Assembly (NCBI GenBank): GCA_021838715.1
Contig: JAKCCX010000021.1
Location: 1 to 35,635 of the forward strand
Source of the DNA: Pseudomonadota bacterium
Lineage (GTDB): Bacteria; Pseudomonadota; Gammaproteobacteria; Burkholderiales; Burkholderiaceae_F
DNA length: 35,635 bases
Direction of reading: 5' to 3'
Below the pieces are notes generated by a model that saw only the letters and a program-made list of their open reading frames with translations, did no database searches and was not told where the DNA came from. The translations under genes and the position numbers were made by a program. Of this stretch, positions 1-7,856 are shown piece by piece (position 1 is the stretch's first letter; each line of letters begins with the position of its first letter).

Positions 1-126
1 TATGTCGCCATCCACAATGAAAACCCCAAGCCGTTCATCTGGACTGCCAAGGCCTCTGACATCCTGCAGAAGGTCATCCGCGCCAATCAGCATTTAAGTT
101 CCAAACAGAACGAAGCACTACACTAG
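1..126 (+). CDS. IS630-type transposase, C-terminal end (partial at window start)
   Basis: The frame is open from the first base and ends at TAG 124-126, giving 41 residues. It includes NENPKPFIWTAKASDIL, which resembles the C-terminal tail of IS630/Tc1-mariner DDE transposases, where N-x-x-PKPF-x-W-T precedes a final helix. The catalytic core lies upstream of the window, so whether the element is intact cannot be judged. I could not identify a terminal inverted repeat in the bases after the stop. The family assignment rests on this short tail only. Confidence 0.72.
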   Translation, partial: YVAIHNENPKPFIWTAKASDILQKVIRANQHLSSKQNEALH

Positions 127-181
127 CGCTGCGATCGCCGCTGCGCCGTGACCGGCGGCAAGGGATTCGCCGACAGGACCA

Positions 182-229
182 CCCGATGGGGCAATCCCGA
201 TGGGCCAATCCCGATTCCGCAATCCCGAT
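182..229. repeat. 14-bp tandem repeat, three full units plus a partial
   Basis: The hexamer CCCGAT recurs at 182, 196, 210 and 224, exactly 14 bp apart, and each full unit ends in CAAT (units 182-195, 196-209, 210-223, then 224-229). It sits in the 298-bp gap between the transposase end and the small heat-shock gene. Nothing else convincing is seen in 127-390; open frames there have no family resemblance. The array could be a protein-binding array or simple slippage. Confidence 0.75.
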
Positions 230-395
230 CTGCGCCGGGACGGCGCCGTGCACGTCGTCGGCCTTTGATCCAGCGCATCCCCCGGGCATGTCGGAGATCA
301 CAAGCAGGGAATGGTCCGATCGCGGCGTCGGCGCGATACTGCCCGCGTTGCATCCGGGCGCCCGTTCGCGGACAGGCTCATCGGGCGCCTTTCAT

Positions 396-420
396 CCTTC
401 TTTCACGGATAAAAAGGTGA
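396..420 (+). promoter_or_regulatory. Possible RNA-thermometer hairpin over the hsp20 ribosome binding site
   Basis: Bases 396-402 (CCTTCTT) can pair with 411-417 (AAAAAGG) with one mismatch, leaving an 8-base loop. The 3' strand of this hairpin includes the AAGG of the Shine-Dalgarno sequence AAGGTGA (414-420), five bases before the ATG at 425. A weak A/U-rich stem hiding the SD in front of a small heat-shock gene fits ROSE/fourU-type thermometers in principle. Folding was done by eye and the stem is short. Confidence 0.35.
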
Positions 421-424
421 CGTC

Positions 425-868
425 ATGGCTATCGTCAAATGGGACCCTTGGCAGGAAATCGAAGACATGTTCGACCGCTACACGCAGGCAGTCGGCTGGC
501 GGCGCCACGGCAAGGCCGGGGAGTTCACCGCCGACGTCGATTGGTCGCCTCAGGTCGACATCGCGGAAACCCCCGAGGCATTCACGATCAAGGCCGAAAT
601 TCCGGAGGTGAACAAGGACGACGTGAAGATATCGATCGATCACGGCATCCTGACGCTGCAGGGAACACGCAAGCAGGAAAAAGAGGAGAAGGACAAGACG
701 TTCCATCGCATCGAGCGCTACTTCGGCCGCTTCAGCCGAAGTTTCTCGCTGCCGGAGAACGTCGATTCCACCGGGGTGAAGGCGACGTTCAAGGACGGCA
801 TGCTGACGCTGACGCTGCCGAAGGCCGCGCGCAGCGAACCCAAGGCGATCGAAGTCACCGTGGAGTGA
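425..868 (+). CDS. Small heat-shock protein, Hsp20 / alpha-crystallin family
   Basis: This 147-aa protein is the usual length for a bacterial Hsp20. Proteins of this family are ATP-independent cytoplasmic holdases that bind unfolding proteins. The alpha-crystallin domain spans roughly residues 41-135, from PQVDIAETPEAFTIKAEIP to the signature GMLTLTLPK (about 125-133). A C-terminal I-E-V resembles the I-x-I/V anchor that mediates oligomer assembly. The N-terminus (WDPWQEIEDMFDR) is the typical amphipathic Hsp20 start. The start is supported by AAGGTGA just upstream. It appears monocistronic, followed by a GC-rich hairpin. Which heat-shock sigma factor or thermometer controls it is not clear from the sequence. 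Confidence 0.95.
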   Translation: MAIVKWDPWQEIEDMFDRYTQAVGWRRHGKAGEFTADVDWSPQVDIAETPEAFTIKAEIPEVNKDDVKISIDHGILTLQGTRKQEKEEKDKTFHRIERYFGRFSRSFSLPENVDSTGVKATFKDGMLTLTLPKAARSEPKAIEVTVE

Positions 869-872
869 CCCG

Positions 873-900
873 GCGCCTCCGCGCGCCCCCGCGGAGGCGC
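873..900 (+). terminator. GC-rich hairpin after hsp20
   Basis: Bases 873-882 (GCGCCTCCGC) pair perfectly with 891-900 around an 8-base loop, starting 5 bp after the hsp20 stop. There is no U-tract, so termination strength is uncertain; it may instead protect the mRNA 3' end. Confidence 0.55.
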
Positions 901-973
901 GCGGCACGCCATGGGATGGGACCCGACCTGCGGGCGCGACAACGGCCACTTCCCACCCCGATGGCGGATTCGC

Positions 974-1038
974 TACAATTAACCCCGGCCGGAACGAGGT
1001 GAGCAACTCCGGTTCCCCGACGAACGCAAATCGGCCGG
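974..1038 (+). promoter_or_regulatory. Putative promoter and structured leader of the CHASE-PAS-GGDEF-EAL gene
   Basis: The 305-bp gap 869-1173 holds the hsp20 hairpin and this element. TACAAT (974-979) is a plausible -10 box; no good -35 was found. Starting about six bases later, CCGGCC (985-990) can pair with GGCCGG (1033-1038). This encloses a hairpin in which 991-995 (GGAAC) pairs with 1012-1016 (GTTCC) and 996-998 (GAG) with 1007-1009 (CTC). The 3' side contains ACGCAAA (1024-1030) followed by CGGCCGGCCT (1032-1041). This resembles part of the GEMM-I cyclic-di-GMP riboswitch core, but the small GNRA hairpin of that class is not evident. I see nothing else in 1042-1173, which would be untranslated leader. 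Confidence 0.35.
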
Positions 1039-1173
1039 CCTGCGGCAACGCCTTGCCGTCTCCCCGACCTTCTCCCGTCCCGCAATGAACTTCGAAGCCA
1101 CCCTGCGTCCTGGACCGGAACCTGGTCACGTCGCCGCAGCGGCGTTCCGAGAAGACGGCACCCACCGCGTTCC

Positions 1174-3771
1174 ATGACGTCCTCCCTGCCGATGGGCCGT
1201 TCTTTCAACGCCCTGTTGGCAGGGCTCGTCTGGCTGCTCGTCGGACTCGGGGGCGAATACCGGGCCGGCGTCGACCGGGTTCGCGCCGATGCGCTCCTCC
1301 ACGATCGTGCCTTGCGTTTTCTGGGGGACAAGCGCGCCGCCCTCGACAGCGTGCTCAACGCCACCATGTTTCTCAACAGCGGGTTGGTGGCATACGTGCA
1401 GGCACACCCCAGACTCGACGCCCGCACGGCGAAGAGCATGCTGCGTACGCTGTACGTCCAGGGACACATCCTGCGCAATATCGGTCTGGCGCCCGGCAAC
1501 CGCCTGACGTATGTCTATCCCCAGCGGGGGAACGAACGCGCCATCGGACTCTACTACCCCGATCTACCCAACCAATGGCCGGCCGTGCAGCGCGCGATCC
1601 GCGACCATGCGCCGCGACTTGCCGGTCCGGTTCGACTGAAGCAAGGTGGAATCAGATTCATTTACCGCGTGCCGGTGTTCCTCGATCCCAGCGGGCGTTA
1701 TTGGGGCCTGCTGAGTACCGTCATCAATGCCGAAGGCCTGTACGCCAGCGCCCGAATTCGCCCGGATATCGACGGCATGCAGGTGGCGTTGCGCGGGCGC
1801 GACGGATCGGGACCGAACGGTCCGGAGTTCTTCGGCGCCCTTGGCCTCTTTGGCACGGATGCCCTGCGGGCGCCGATCCACACCCCCGGGGGCAGCTGGG
1901 AAATCGCCGTACGGCCGATCGGCGGATGGCGCGCCGCGGAATCGGCCTCCTGGGTTCGCCTGGCCGCATGGCTGCTGGGCGGCGTTCTCGCGCTCACCCT
2001 CTACCAGTTCCTCCGCATGCGCGCGGCGCGCGTGTTCGCGCAGGAGGCGCTCGCCCAAGGCAACGCCAGGCTGAAGGCCTTGTTCGATCTGTCGCCATTC
2101 GGAATCGTGCTCACCGACGTCCAGGGGCGATTCACCGAATGGAACGGCGCGCTATGCAACATGCTCGGCGGTTCCCCCGACGGTCGCGCGCTGCGCAATA
2201 TCGAGTCGCGGTTCTCGCGGCATCTCCTTCCCGGCGAGGAGCCGGCCCGCGGCGGCGCCGCCGCGGCGCGACCCCTCCGCCAGCCGTGGAACGTGGAATG
2301 TGCGCGCGCGGACGGCGCAGCCATCACCCTTCGCATCCATGGCATCGAAATCCCGCACGACGGCCCGCAGCGTCCGCAGTGGTACATCGTCGAGGACATC
2401 ACCGAGGCCAAAGCCGCGGAACAGGAAATTCGCCGCCTAGCGTTCTACGACCCGCTGACGCTCCTGCCGAACCGCCGCCTGCTGCTCGACCGCCTGCACC
2501 ATGCGCTCGACGCGGGCGCGCGCCGGGCGTCGTTCGGCGCGTTGTTGTTCGTCGATCTCGACGACTTCAAGACCCTGAACGACACGCTGGGACACAATGC
2601 CGGAGACGAGCTGCTGGTTCAGGTGGCGCAACGGATCACCTCCTGCCTGCGCAGCGGGGACACTGCCGCCCGCCTGGGCGGGGATGAGTTCGTGATCATG
2701 ATCGAGGATCTCGCGACCGACGCCGCGGAGGCCGCCAGCATGGCGACGAGCGGCGCGGAGGAAATTCTCGCGGCCCTCAACATCCCCTACCGCATTGCCG
2801 GCCAGGATCGCCACAGCGGCGCAAGCATCGGGGTGAAGCTTTTTCAGGCGAACCGCGAACCGGTGGAGGAGTTGCTCCGGCATGCGGATCTGGCGATGTA
2901 TCAGGCAAAGTCGTCCGGCCGCAACGCGATCCGCTTCTTCGACCCCCGGATGCAGTCGATCGTGAGCCGCAATGCGGCGATGCTCGAAGAGCTCCGCGAT
3001 GCGGTTCAGGGTCGAGCCTTCGCGCTCTACCTGCAACCGCAGGTCGATGGCGCGATGCGCTGCACCGGGGCGGAGGTTCTTCTGCGGTGGATCCATCCGA
3101 CGCAGGGCGTCCGGCTGCCCGACGAGTTCATCCGCATCGCCGAAGACTCCGGCATGATCCTGTCGCTCGGCCGTTGGGTCCTGGAGCAAAGCTGCATCCT
3201 GCTGGCGGAATGGCGCACGACGCCGGAGTTCGCGGCGCTGACCTTGTCGGTGAACATCAGCGCGCGCCAATTGCAACACCCCGACTTCGTCGATCAGGTT
3301 CGCGGTGCGCTCGATGCCAGCGGCGCCGACCCGTCCCGACTGCGCCTCGAACTCACCGAAAGCGCCATGATGGATGCCATGGAAGACGCCATCGCCAAGA
3401 TGGCCGCACTCCGGCGCATGGGGGTGCGCTTTTCCCTCGACGACTTCGGCACCGGACACTCGTCTCTGGCCTATCTCAAGCGCCTTCCGCTCGATGCGCT
3501 GAAAATCGATCGCTCGTTCGTCGACGGGCTCCCCCACGACACCAACGACACGGCCATCGTCCGGACCATCATCGCGCTCGCCCGCAGCCTGGAACTCGAA
3601 CTAGTCGCGGAGGGCGTCGAGTCCGATGAACAATTCGATTTTCTTTCGTCGTCGGGCTGCCACACCTACCAGGGCTATCTGATCGACCATCCGATCCCGA
3701 TTCCGGAATTCCACCGCCGGGCGGCGCGGACATGCTATCCGCGGATGCGCCGCGGCGGCGCGGTGGCGTGA
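1174..3771 (+). CDS. CHASE-PAS-GGDEF-EAL membrane protein (diguanylate cyclase / c-di-GMP phosphodiesterase)
   Basis: This 865-aa protein has a membrane segment at about 12-27 and a periplasmic CHASE-like domain (about 60-190; GNERAIGLYYPDLPNQW and GPVRLKQGGIRF resemble the family core). A second membrane segment (261-281) and a PAS domain (about 298-411) follow. The GGDEF domain (421-585) has intact GGDEF at 502-506 and an inhibitory-site RxxD (RSGD, 493-496). The EAL domain (about 600-850) reads EVLLRW at 634 instead of EALLRW but keeps NISARQ, LELTES, DDFGTGHSSL, KIDRSFV, AEGVE and YQGY. Both activities are therefore possible; which one dominates cannot be read from sequence. The ligand of the CHASE domain is unknown. 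No clear SD precedes the ATG at 1174, so the start is less certain than the domains. uppP follows 94 bp later. Confidence 0.93.
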   Translation: MTSSLPMGRSFNALLAGLVWLLVGLGGEYRAGVDRVRADALLHDRALRFLGDKRAALDSVLNATMFLNSGLVAYVQAHPRLDARTAKSMLRTLYVQGHILRNIGLAPGNRLTYVYPQRGNERAIGLYYPDLPNQWPAVQRAIRDHAPRLAGPVRLKQGGIRFIYRVPVFLDPSGRYWGLLSTVINAEGLYASARIRPDIDGMQVALRGRDGSGPNGPEFFGALGLFGTDALRAPIHTPGGSWEIAVRPIGGWRAAESASWVRLAAWLLGGVLALTLYQFLRMRAARVFAQEALAQGNARLKALFDLSPFGIVLTDVQGRFTEWNGALCNMLGGSPDGRALRNIESRFSRHLLPGEEPARGGAAAARPLRQPWNVECARADGAAITLRIHGIEIPHDGPQRPQWYIVEDITEAKAAEQEIRRLAFYDPLTLLPNRRLLLDRLHHALDAGARRASFGALLFVDLDDFKTLNDTLGHNAGDELLVQVAQRITSCLRSGDTAARLGGDEFVIMIEDLATDAAEAASMATSGAEEILAALNIPYRIAGQDRHSGASIGVKLFQANREPVEELLRHADLAMYQAKSSGRNAIRFFDPRMQSIVSRNAAMLEELRDAVQGRAFALYLQPQVDGAMRCTGAEVLLRWIHPTQGVRLPDEFIRIAEDSGMILSLGRWVLEQSCILLAEWRTTPEFAALTLSVNISARQLQHPDFVDQVRGALDASGADPSRLRLELTESAMMDAMEDAIAKMAALRRMGVRFSLDDFGTGHSSLAYLKRLPLDALKIDRSFVDGLPHDTNDTAIVRTIIALARSLELELVAEGVESDEQFDFLSSSGCHTYQGYLIDHPIPIPEFHRRAARTCYPRMRRGGAVA

Positions 3772-3865
3772 GCAACCGGGAAACTGCTACGCTCCGCCGT
3801 TTTGACGACGCGACGGCGTGGACGCATTCCATGAATGGAAGGTGTCCGGGAACGCCACGACCCTC

Positions 3866-4711
3866 ATGGATCTCCTGCACATTCTGATTCTCGCCCTGGT
3901 CCAGGGCGCCGCCGAACTGCTGCCGGTATCGAGCTCCGCCCACGTGATCGTCGCCGAAAAGCTCATGGGGCTCGACCCCACGGCGCCGGCGATGACCATG
4001 CTCCTGGTCATGCTCCACACCGGCACAATGTTCGCCGTCATCGTGTATTTCTGGCAGTCGTGGCGCAAGACCTACTTCTCGTCGATGGCGGAATTCCGGC
4101 GCCAGGCTTGGTACATCGTGATCGCCACCGCGGCAACGGGCGTCGTCGGGCTGACGCTGCAGGAAGCGATCAAGCGCGGATTCGCCCACAACGCACCGGA
4201 TTTCGAGATCGAGCAACTGTTCGGCAACGCCCGGCTGATGGCGGCAGCGCTTCTCGCCGCCGCGGTACTCATCATCGGCTCGGCACGCCTGCCGCAGTCC
4301 GGTTCCCGCTCGCTGACGGCGCGGCGCGCCGTGTGGATCGGCGCCGTACAGGGCCTGTGCCTTCCCTTCCGCGGGTTTTCGCGCTCGGGCGCCACCATCT
4401 CGACCGGCCTTGCGCTGCGGATCGACCGGCGGCAGGCCGAGGAATTCAGTTTCGCGTTGGCCGTCGCGCTCACGCCCGCCGTACTCGTGAAGGAACTGCA
4501 CCGCCTGTTCAAGACCGGCGCTGCCGGCGCGATCCAGCACCCGAACGGGTGGCTGCACGCCCTCGCCCCCGACCTGGCCGGCATGGTCTTTTCCTTCCTC
4601 GCCGGTCTCGCCGCACTGCGCTGGCTCTCGGGCTGGCTGGAGCGAGGGCACTGGCATTACTTCGGCATCTACTGCGCATTCGCCGCCGCGGTCGTGCTCT
4701 GGGTCGGCTGA
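3866..4711 (+). CDS. uppP: Undecaprenyl-diphosphate phosphatase (BacA/UppP family)
   Basis: This 281-aa polytopic inner-membrane protein (E. coli UppP is 273 aa) dephosphorylates undecaprenyl diphosphate and so regenerates the lipid carrier for peptidoglycan and O-antigen. The first signature, GAAELLPVSSSAH, lies near residues 14-26. The second, RGFSRSGATIS followed by AEEFSFALAVALTP, matches PGxSRSG-T except that the proline is arginine; I recall similar proteins in other Burkholderiales. The ATG at 3866 begins a normal first helix (MDLLHILILALVQG). An in-frame GTG at 3818 would add 16 residues unlike the family. It sits between two c-di-GMP genes and may be co-transcribed with them; no terminator was seen on either side. 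Confidence 0.93.
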   Translation: MDLLHILILALVQGAAELLPVSSSAHVIVAEKLMGLDPTAPAMTMLLVMLHTGTMFAVIVYFWQSWRKTYFSSMAEFRRQAWYIVIATAATGVVGLTLQEAIKRGFAHNAPDFEIEQLFGNARLMAAALLAAAVLIIGSARLPQSGSRSLTARRAVWIGAVQGLCLPFRGFSRSGATISTGLALRIDRRQAEEFSFALAVALTPAVLVKELHRLFKTGAAGAIQHPNGWLHALAPDLAGMVFSFLAGLAALRWLSGWLERGHWHYFGIYCAFAAAVVLWVG

Positions 4712-4829
4712 GCGGCGCCGCCCGGGGGTGAGGGTGACGTGGCGATGACATCGCTGCTTTTCATCGCATTGCACCATTGCGGACACCCGGAAAATCTTCC
4801 CCGGTTTCCGCAACGACCGGGTCGCACGC

Positions 4830-6635
4830 ATGACGCTCTCCCACTGTCCCGACGCACATCCTTCCACGCCCGCGGAAGTTCCGCGCATCGATGCGATCCG
4901 CGCCGCGTGCCGAGGGACCGGGCTGCGCTTCGCCTTTCAGCCGATCTTTGCCATGAACGAAGCAACCGTCTTCGGCTACGAGGCGCTCCTGCGTCCACCC
5001 CAACCCTGGACAGACCCGCTGCACCTGCTCGACGATGCCAGAAAATCCGGCCTCGGAATTGCTCTGGAACTGGCGTGTTGCGAATCGGCGATCCGGGAGT
5101 TCGTGGGACAGCGCCTGCCAGGGAAATTGCTGCTCAACCTCGGCGCCCCCACCATGGCCGCCATCGGCGCCGCGCGCAACCCGCTGCTTGCCGCCGCGAT
5201 CGCCAATGAGCTCCTGCCCAGCCGCATCGTCGTCGAACTGACCGAACGCGAGCCGATCCTCGACCTCGATCGCGTCATCGAAACCACCCGCTCGCTGCGA
5301 TCCTGCGGCCTCGGCATTGCGCTCGACGACTACGGTGCCGGCTATTCGGGCATGCATCTCTGGCTCGAAATCCAGCCCGACATCATCAAGATCGACCGGT
5401 ATTTCGTGTCGAACCTCCACGCGTCGCCGGCGAAGTGCGAAGCCGTACGCAGCATGGCGTACTTGGCGGGAAAGCTGGGGACCAGGCTGCTCGCGGAAGG
5501 CATCGAAACCCGCGCCGAACTGGCGATTCTGCGGGACCTCGGCGTCCCGTTGGCCCAAGGGTATCTCCTCGGACGCCCCGCCGTCGAGCCATCCCGGGGC
5601 ATCCCGCAGGACGTCGCCGCGGTGCTGCGTTCGCATCAGGTTGCGGTGATTCCCGAACCGTCGCGCGTGCACGCGCCGGGGGAAACCATCGGGAAACTGC
5701 TGATTCCGGTGCCACATACCGACAGCCGCGCAACGAACCATGAGGTCGATCGCCTCTTCAAGGCATCGCCGCAGATCCACGCCATCGCCGTTGTCGATGG
5801 CGGCGTCCCGATCGGCCTGATCAACCGGCAACAATTCATCGACCGGCTTGGCAAGCCCTTTCACCGCGAAATCTATGGCAAGCAGCCCTGCACCACGTTC
5901 ATGAACGCCAGCCCGCTGGTAATCGAGGCCGACACGCCGTTGGAATCGCTGATGCAGATTCTGTCAGGCGACGACCAGCGCTACCTGTCCGACGGGTTCA
6001 TTATCACCCTGAACGGGTCCTACCTCGGACTCGGGAGCGGCGAAGGCCTGGTGCGCGCGATGTCCGCGCTGCGCATCGAAGCCGCCCGCCATGCCAACCC
6101 GCTCACGTTCCTCCCGGGGAACATTCCCATCACCAAACACATCGCACGGCTGCTGCAGAGCGGCGCACCCTTCGCGGCCGCCTATGCGGATCTCGATCAC
6201 TTCAAACCGTACAACGATCAGTACGGCTACTGGCAGGGCGACGAAATGATCAAGCTCGCGGCCCAGATCATCCTTGCCGAAGTCGACCCGATGATCGACT
6301 TCGTCGGCCATGTGGGCGGCGACGACTTCGTCATTCTGCTGCAGAGCACGGACCATCGGGCGCGCTGCGAGTCCATCGTCACGAAGTTCCGTGACGCCGC
6401 GCGCGGACTGTACAACGGGGAGGACCGCCTTCGCGAGGGTCTCTATGCCGAAGACCGGCACGGCAACCGGAGCTTTTTCCGGCTCACCGCGATGTCGATC
6501 GGAATCGTCGAGATCGCGCCGGGGACGGCCACCACGCCGGAGATGGTCGCTTCGCGCGCCGCGGCGGCAAAGCGCCTGGCCAAAAAGACCGGGGACTGCG
6601 TGCAGGAGATCGCGGCTAATGCGGGGCGTCCATGA
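4830..6635 (+). CDS. EAL-CBS-GGDEF cytoplasmic cyclic-di-GMP protein
   Basis: This 601-aa protein has no membrane segment. The N-terminal EAL domain (about 18-250) has all expected motifs: YEALLR (50-55), VELTER, DDYGAGYSG, KIDRYFV, AEGIET and QGYLLGRP, so phosphodiesterase activity is plausible. A CBS pair (about 285-410) is the likely ligand-sensing module. The C-terminal GGDEF domain (about 415-590) reads GGDDF (496-500). The inhibitory-site arginine is absent: the RxxD position reads PMID. Cyclase activity is therefore uncertain, although D for E at this position occurs in this architecture. The EAL-first order is a recognised class in proteobacteria. The 3' end overlaps the convergent copD gene by 20 bp. 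A hairpin (CGGAAA/TTTCCG near 4788-4810) lies in the leader. Confidence 0.92.
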   Translation: MTLSHCPDAHPSTPAEVPRIDAIRAACRGTGLRFAFQPIFAMNEATVFGYEALLRPPQPWTDPLHLLDDARKSGLGIALELACCESAIREFVGQRLPGKLLLNLGAPTMAAIGAARNPLLAAAIANELLPSRIVVELTEREPILDLDRVIETTRSLRSCGLGIALDDYGAGYSGMHLWLEIQPDIIKIDRYFVSNLHASPAKCEAVRSMAYLAGKLGTRLLAEGIETRAELAILRDLGVPLAQGYLLGRPAVEPSRGIPQDVAAVLRSHQVAVIPEPSRVHAPGETIGKLLIPVPHTDSRATNHEVDRLFKASPQIHAIAVVDGGVPIGLINRQQFIDRLGKPFHREIYGKQPCTTFMNASPLVIEADTPLESLMQILSGDDQRYLSDGFIITLNGSYLGLGSGEGLVRAMSALRIEAARHANPLTFLPGNIPITKHIARLLQSGAPFAAAYADLDHFKPYNDQYGYWQGDEMIKLAAQIILAEVDPMIDFVGHVGGDDFVILLQSTDHRARCESIVTKFRDAARGLYNGEDRLREGLYAEDRHGNRSFFRLTAMSIGIVEIAPGTATTPEMVASRAAAAKRLAKKTGDCVQEIAANAGRP

Positions 6636-7512
6636 CGCCGAGCAGGAACGCCACGACGACAACGGCCACACCGAGCGCGAATTCCAATGCGATGCTCAGA
6701 CGCAACCCCCGTTCCGCCTCCCATTGCGCCTGCGGATCGCGGCTGTCGAGGGCAGGCATGTAACGGCCGCGATTGAGCAGCGCCGCCAATCCCATGCCGG
6801 CGACGAGCGCGACCTTGCCGATCAGCACGTGGGCATAGTCGGCCTTGATCAGCGCCGCAACGCCGCCGATCCGGAACCAGGCATTGAGCAGGCCGGTGGC
6901 GACGACCGTCGCCACCAGGGCCTGTCCGTAGGCGGAGAACCGCCGCAGCAACTCCGCAAGCACATGCGGCCGCAAGCGCGCCACAAAAGAGTAGAGAACC
7001 GGCAGCGCCCCAAGCCAGGCTCCCGCAACGAGCAGGTGCAACGCGGCGGTGAGCCGTTGGACGATCCCGGGCAACCCGGACGCCGCCGCGGCATGACCGA
7101 CCATTGCCACGCTGGCAAGCGCCGCGGCCACCAGAACGTAGACGCCGCGCTCCTGCCAGACCGCATCGCGCTCCGTGGGCAACCACGCCAGGATCGTCGC
7201 GCCCAGAACGATCGCCAGGCGCGCCGACCAGATCTGGCCGAACGACGTCTGGCTCATCACGAAACCGATCTGCCGGAGGTTGAGCGCCGCCGCGGGGTCC
7301 CCCAGCACAACAGCCGTCTCCACCGCCGGCCACAACAAGCCCGCCACCGAGGCGACGAGCGCGGCCACGCGGAACGCCTTGCGCTCATTCCAGGCGGGGC
7401 GAACGCCCAACACGCGCTCCAGGGACAGCACCCCGAACCAGAACATCAGCGCGGCGCCGTGGACTGCTCCGCAAAGGGCGAGTAGGACGCTCAAGGCGAT
7501 GCCGTGAACCAA
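6616..7512 (-). CDS. copD: Copper resistance protein D family membrane protein
   Basis: This is a polytopic inner-membrane protein of about 298 aa with eight or so hydrophobic segments. It resembles CopD/PcoD: a GHAAAASG histidine in the middle, LHLLVAGAWLGALPVL, and KADYAHVLIGKVALVAGM near the end. CopD proteins are thought to move copper across the inner membrane together with periplasmic CopC. It directly follows copC and overlaps its 3' end, so the two are one transcription unit. The start is uncertain: in-frame TTG codons occur at 7557, 7512 and 7494 (the last sharing bases with the copC stop) and the first ATG, at 7449, would cut into the first helix. I chose 7512 as a compromise that keeps helix 1. 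The 3' end overlaps the convergent EAL-CBS-GGDEF gene. Confidence 0.82.
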   Translation of the reverse strand: MVHGIALSVLLALCGAVHGAALMFWFGVLSLERVLGVRPAWNERKAFRVAALVASVAGLLWPAVETAVVLGDPAAALNLRQIGFVMSQTSFGQIWSARLAIVLGATILAWLPTERDAVWQERGVYVLVAAALASVAMVGHAAAASGLPGIVQRLTAALHLLVAGAWLGALPVLYSFVARLRPHVLAELLRRFSAYGQALVATVVATGLLNAWFRIGGVAALIKADYAHVLIGKVALVAGMGLAALLNRGRYMPALDSRDPQAQWEAERGLRLSIALEFALGVAVVVVAFLLGVMDAPH

Positions 7513-7856
7513 TAGGTGCCGTGCGTCCGGTGTCCGTCGGCGCCAACGGCGGCCCAACGAACCCGGTAGCGACCGGCGGGCAATTTCCGGTGCAGGTTCA
7601 GAACCAGGGTGCGCGGATCACCGCGGGCCACCGTCGCGGCCGGCTCCACAACGGCCTCCCCGCCCCCTGATTCCAAATGGACCGTCGAGAGCGCGGGCTC
7701 CAGGTCCTCCGAAAACCGCAAGCGGAGCTCGCGCACCGCGCGCGCCCGGCCACCGGGAGCGGGTTGCGCCGCGCGCAGATGGGGATGCGCCACTGCGATG
7801 CCGCAGGCCAGCAGCGCCACCAGGAAGACGGACCAACGCTTGCGATCGGGGCTCAT
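7491..7856 (-). CDS. copC: Periplasmic copper-binding protein CopC
   Basis: This is a 121-aa protein whose first 23 residues are a signal peptide (MSPDRKRWSVFLVALLACGIAVA). The predicted mature protein starts with histidine (HPHLRAAQPAPGG). In CopC proteins the N-terminal His, with the Asp and His of a C-terminal DGH motif, forms the Cu(II) site; here that motif is ADGHRTHGTYWF. The length (about 98 aa mature) matches the family. A longer in-frame start at 7955 was rejected because it would bury the signal peptide and run into the bioB upstream region. It is divergent from bioB across 63 bp and overlaps copD. Copper-responsive control is expected but no operator was recognised. Confidence 0.9.
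   Translation of the reverse strand: MSPDRKRWSVFLVALLACGIAVAHPHLRAAQPAPGGRARAVRELRLRFSEDLEPALSTVHLESGGGEAVVEPAATVARGDPRTLVLNLHRKLPAGRYRVRWAAVGADGHRTHGTYWFTASP

Noticed and set aside
392-1165. 257-aa minus-strand frame over hsp20
   Set aside because: Antisense to a clear Hsp20 gene and crosses its hairpin.
2437-3537. 366-aa minus-strand frame
   Set aside because: Antisense to the GGDEF-EAL gene, whose motifs are unambiguous.
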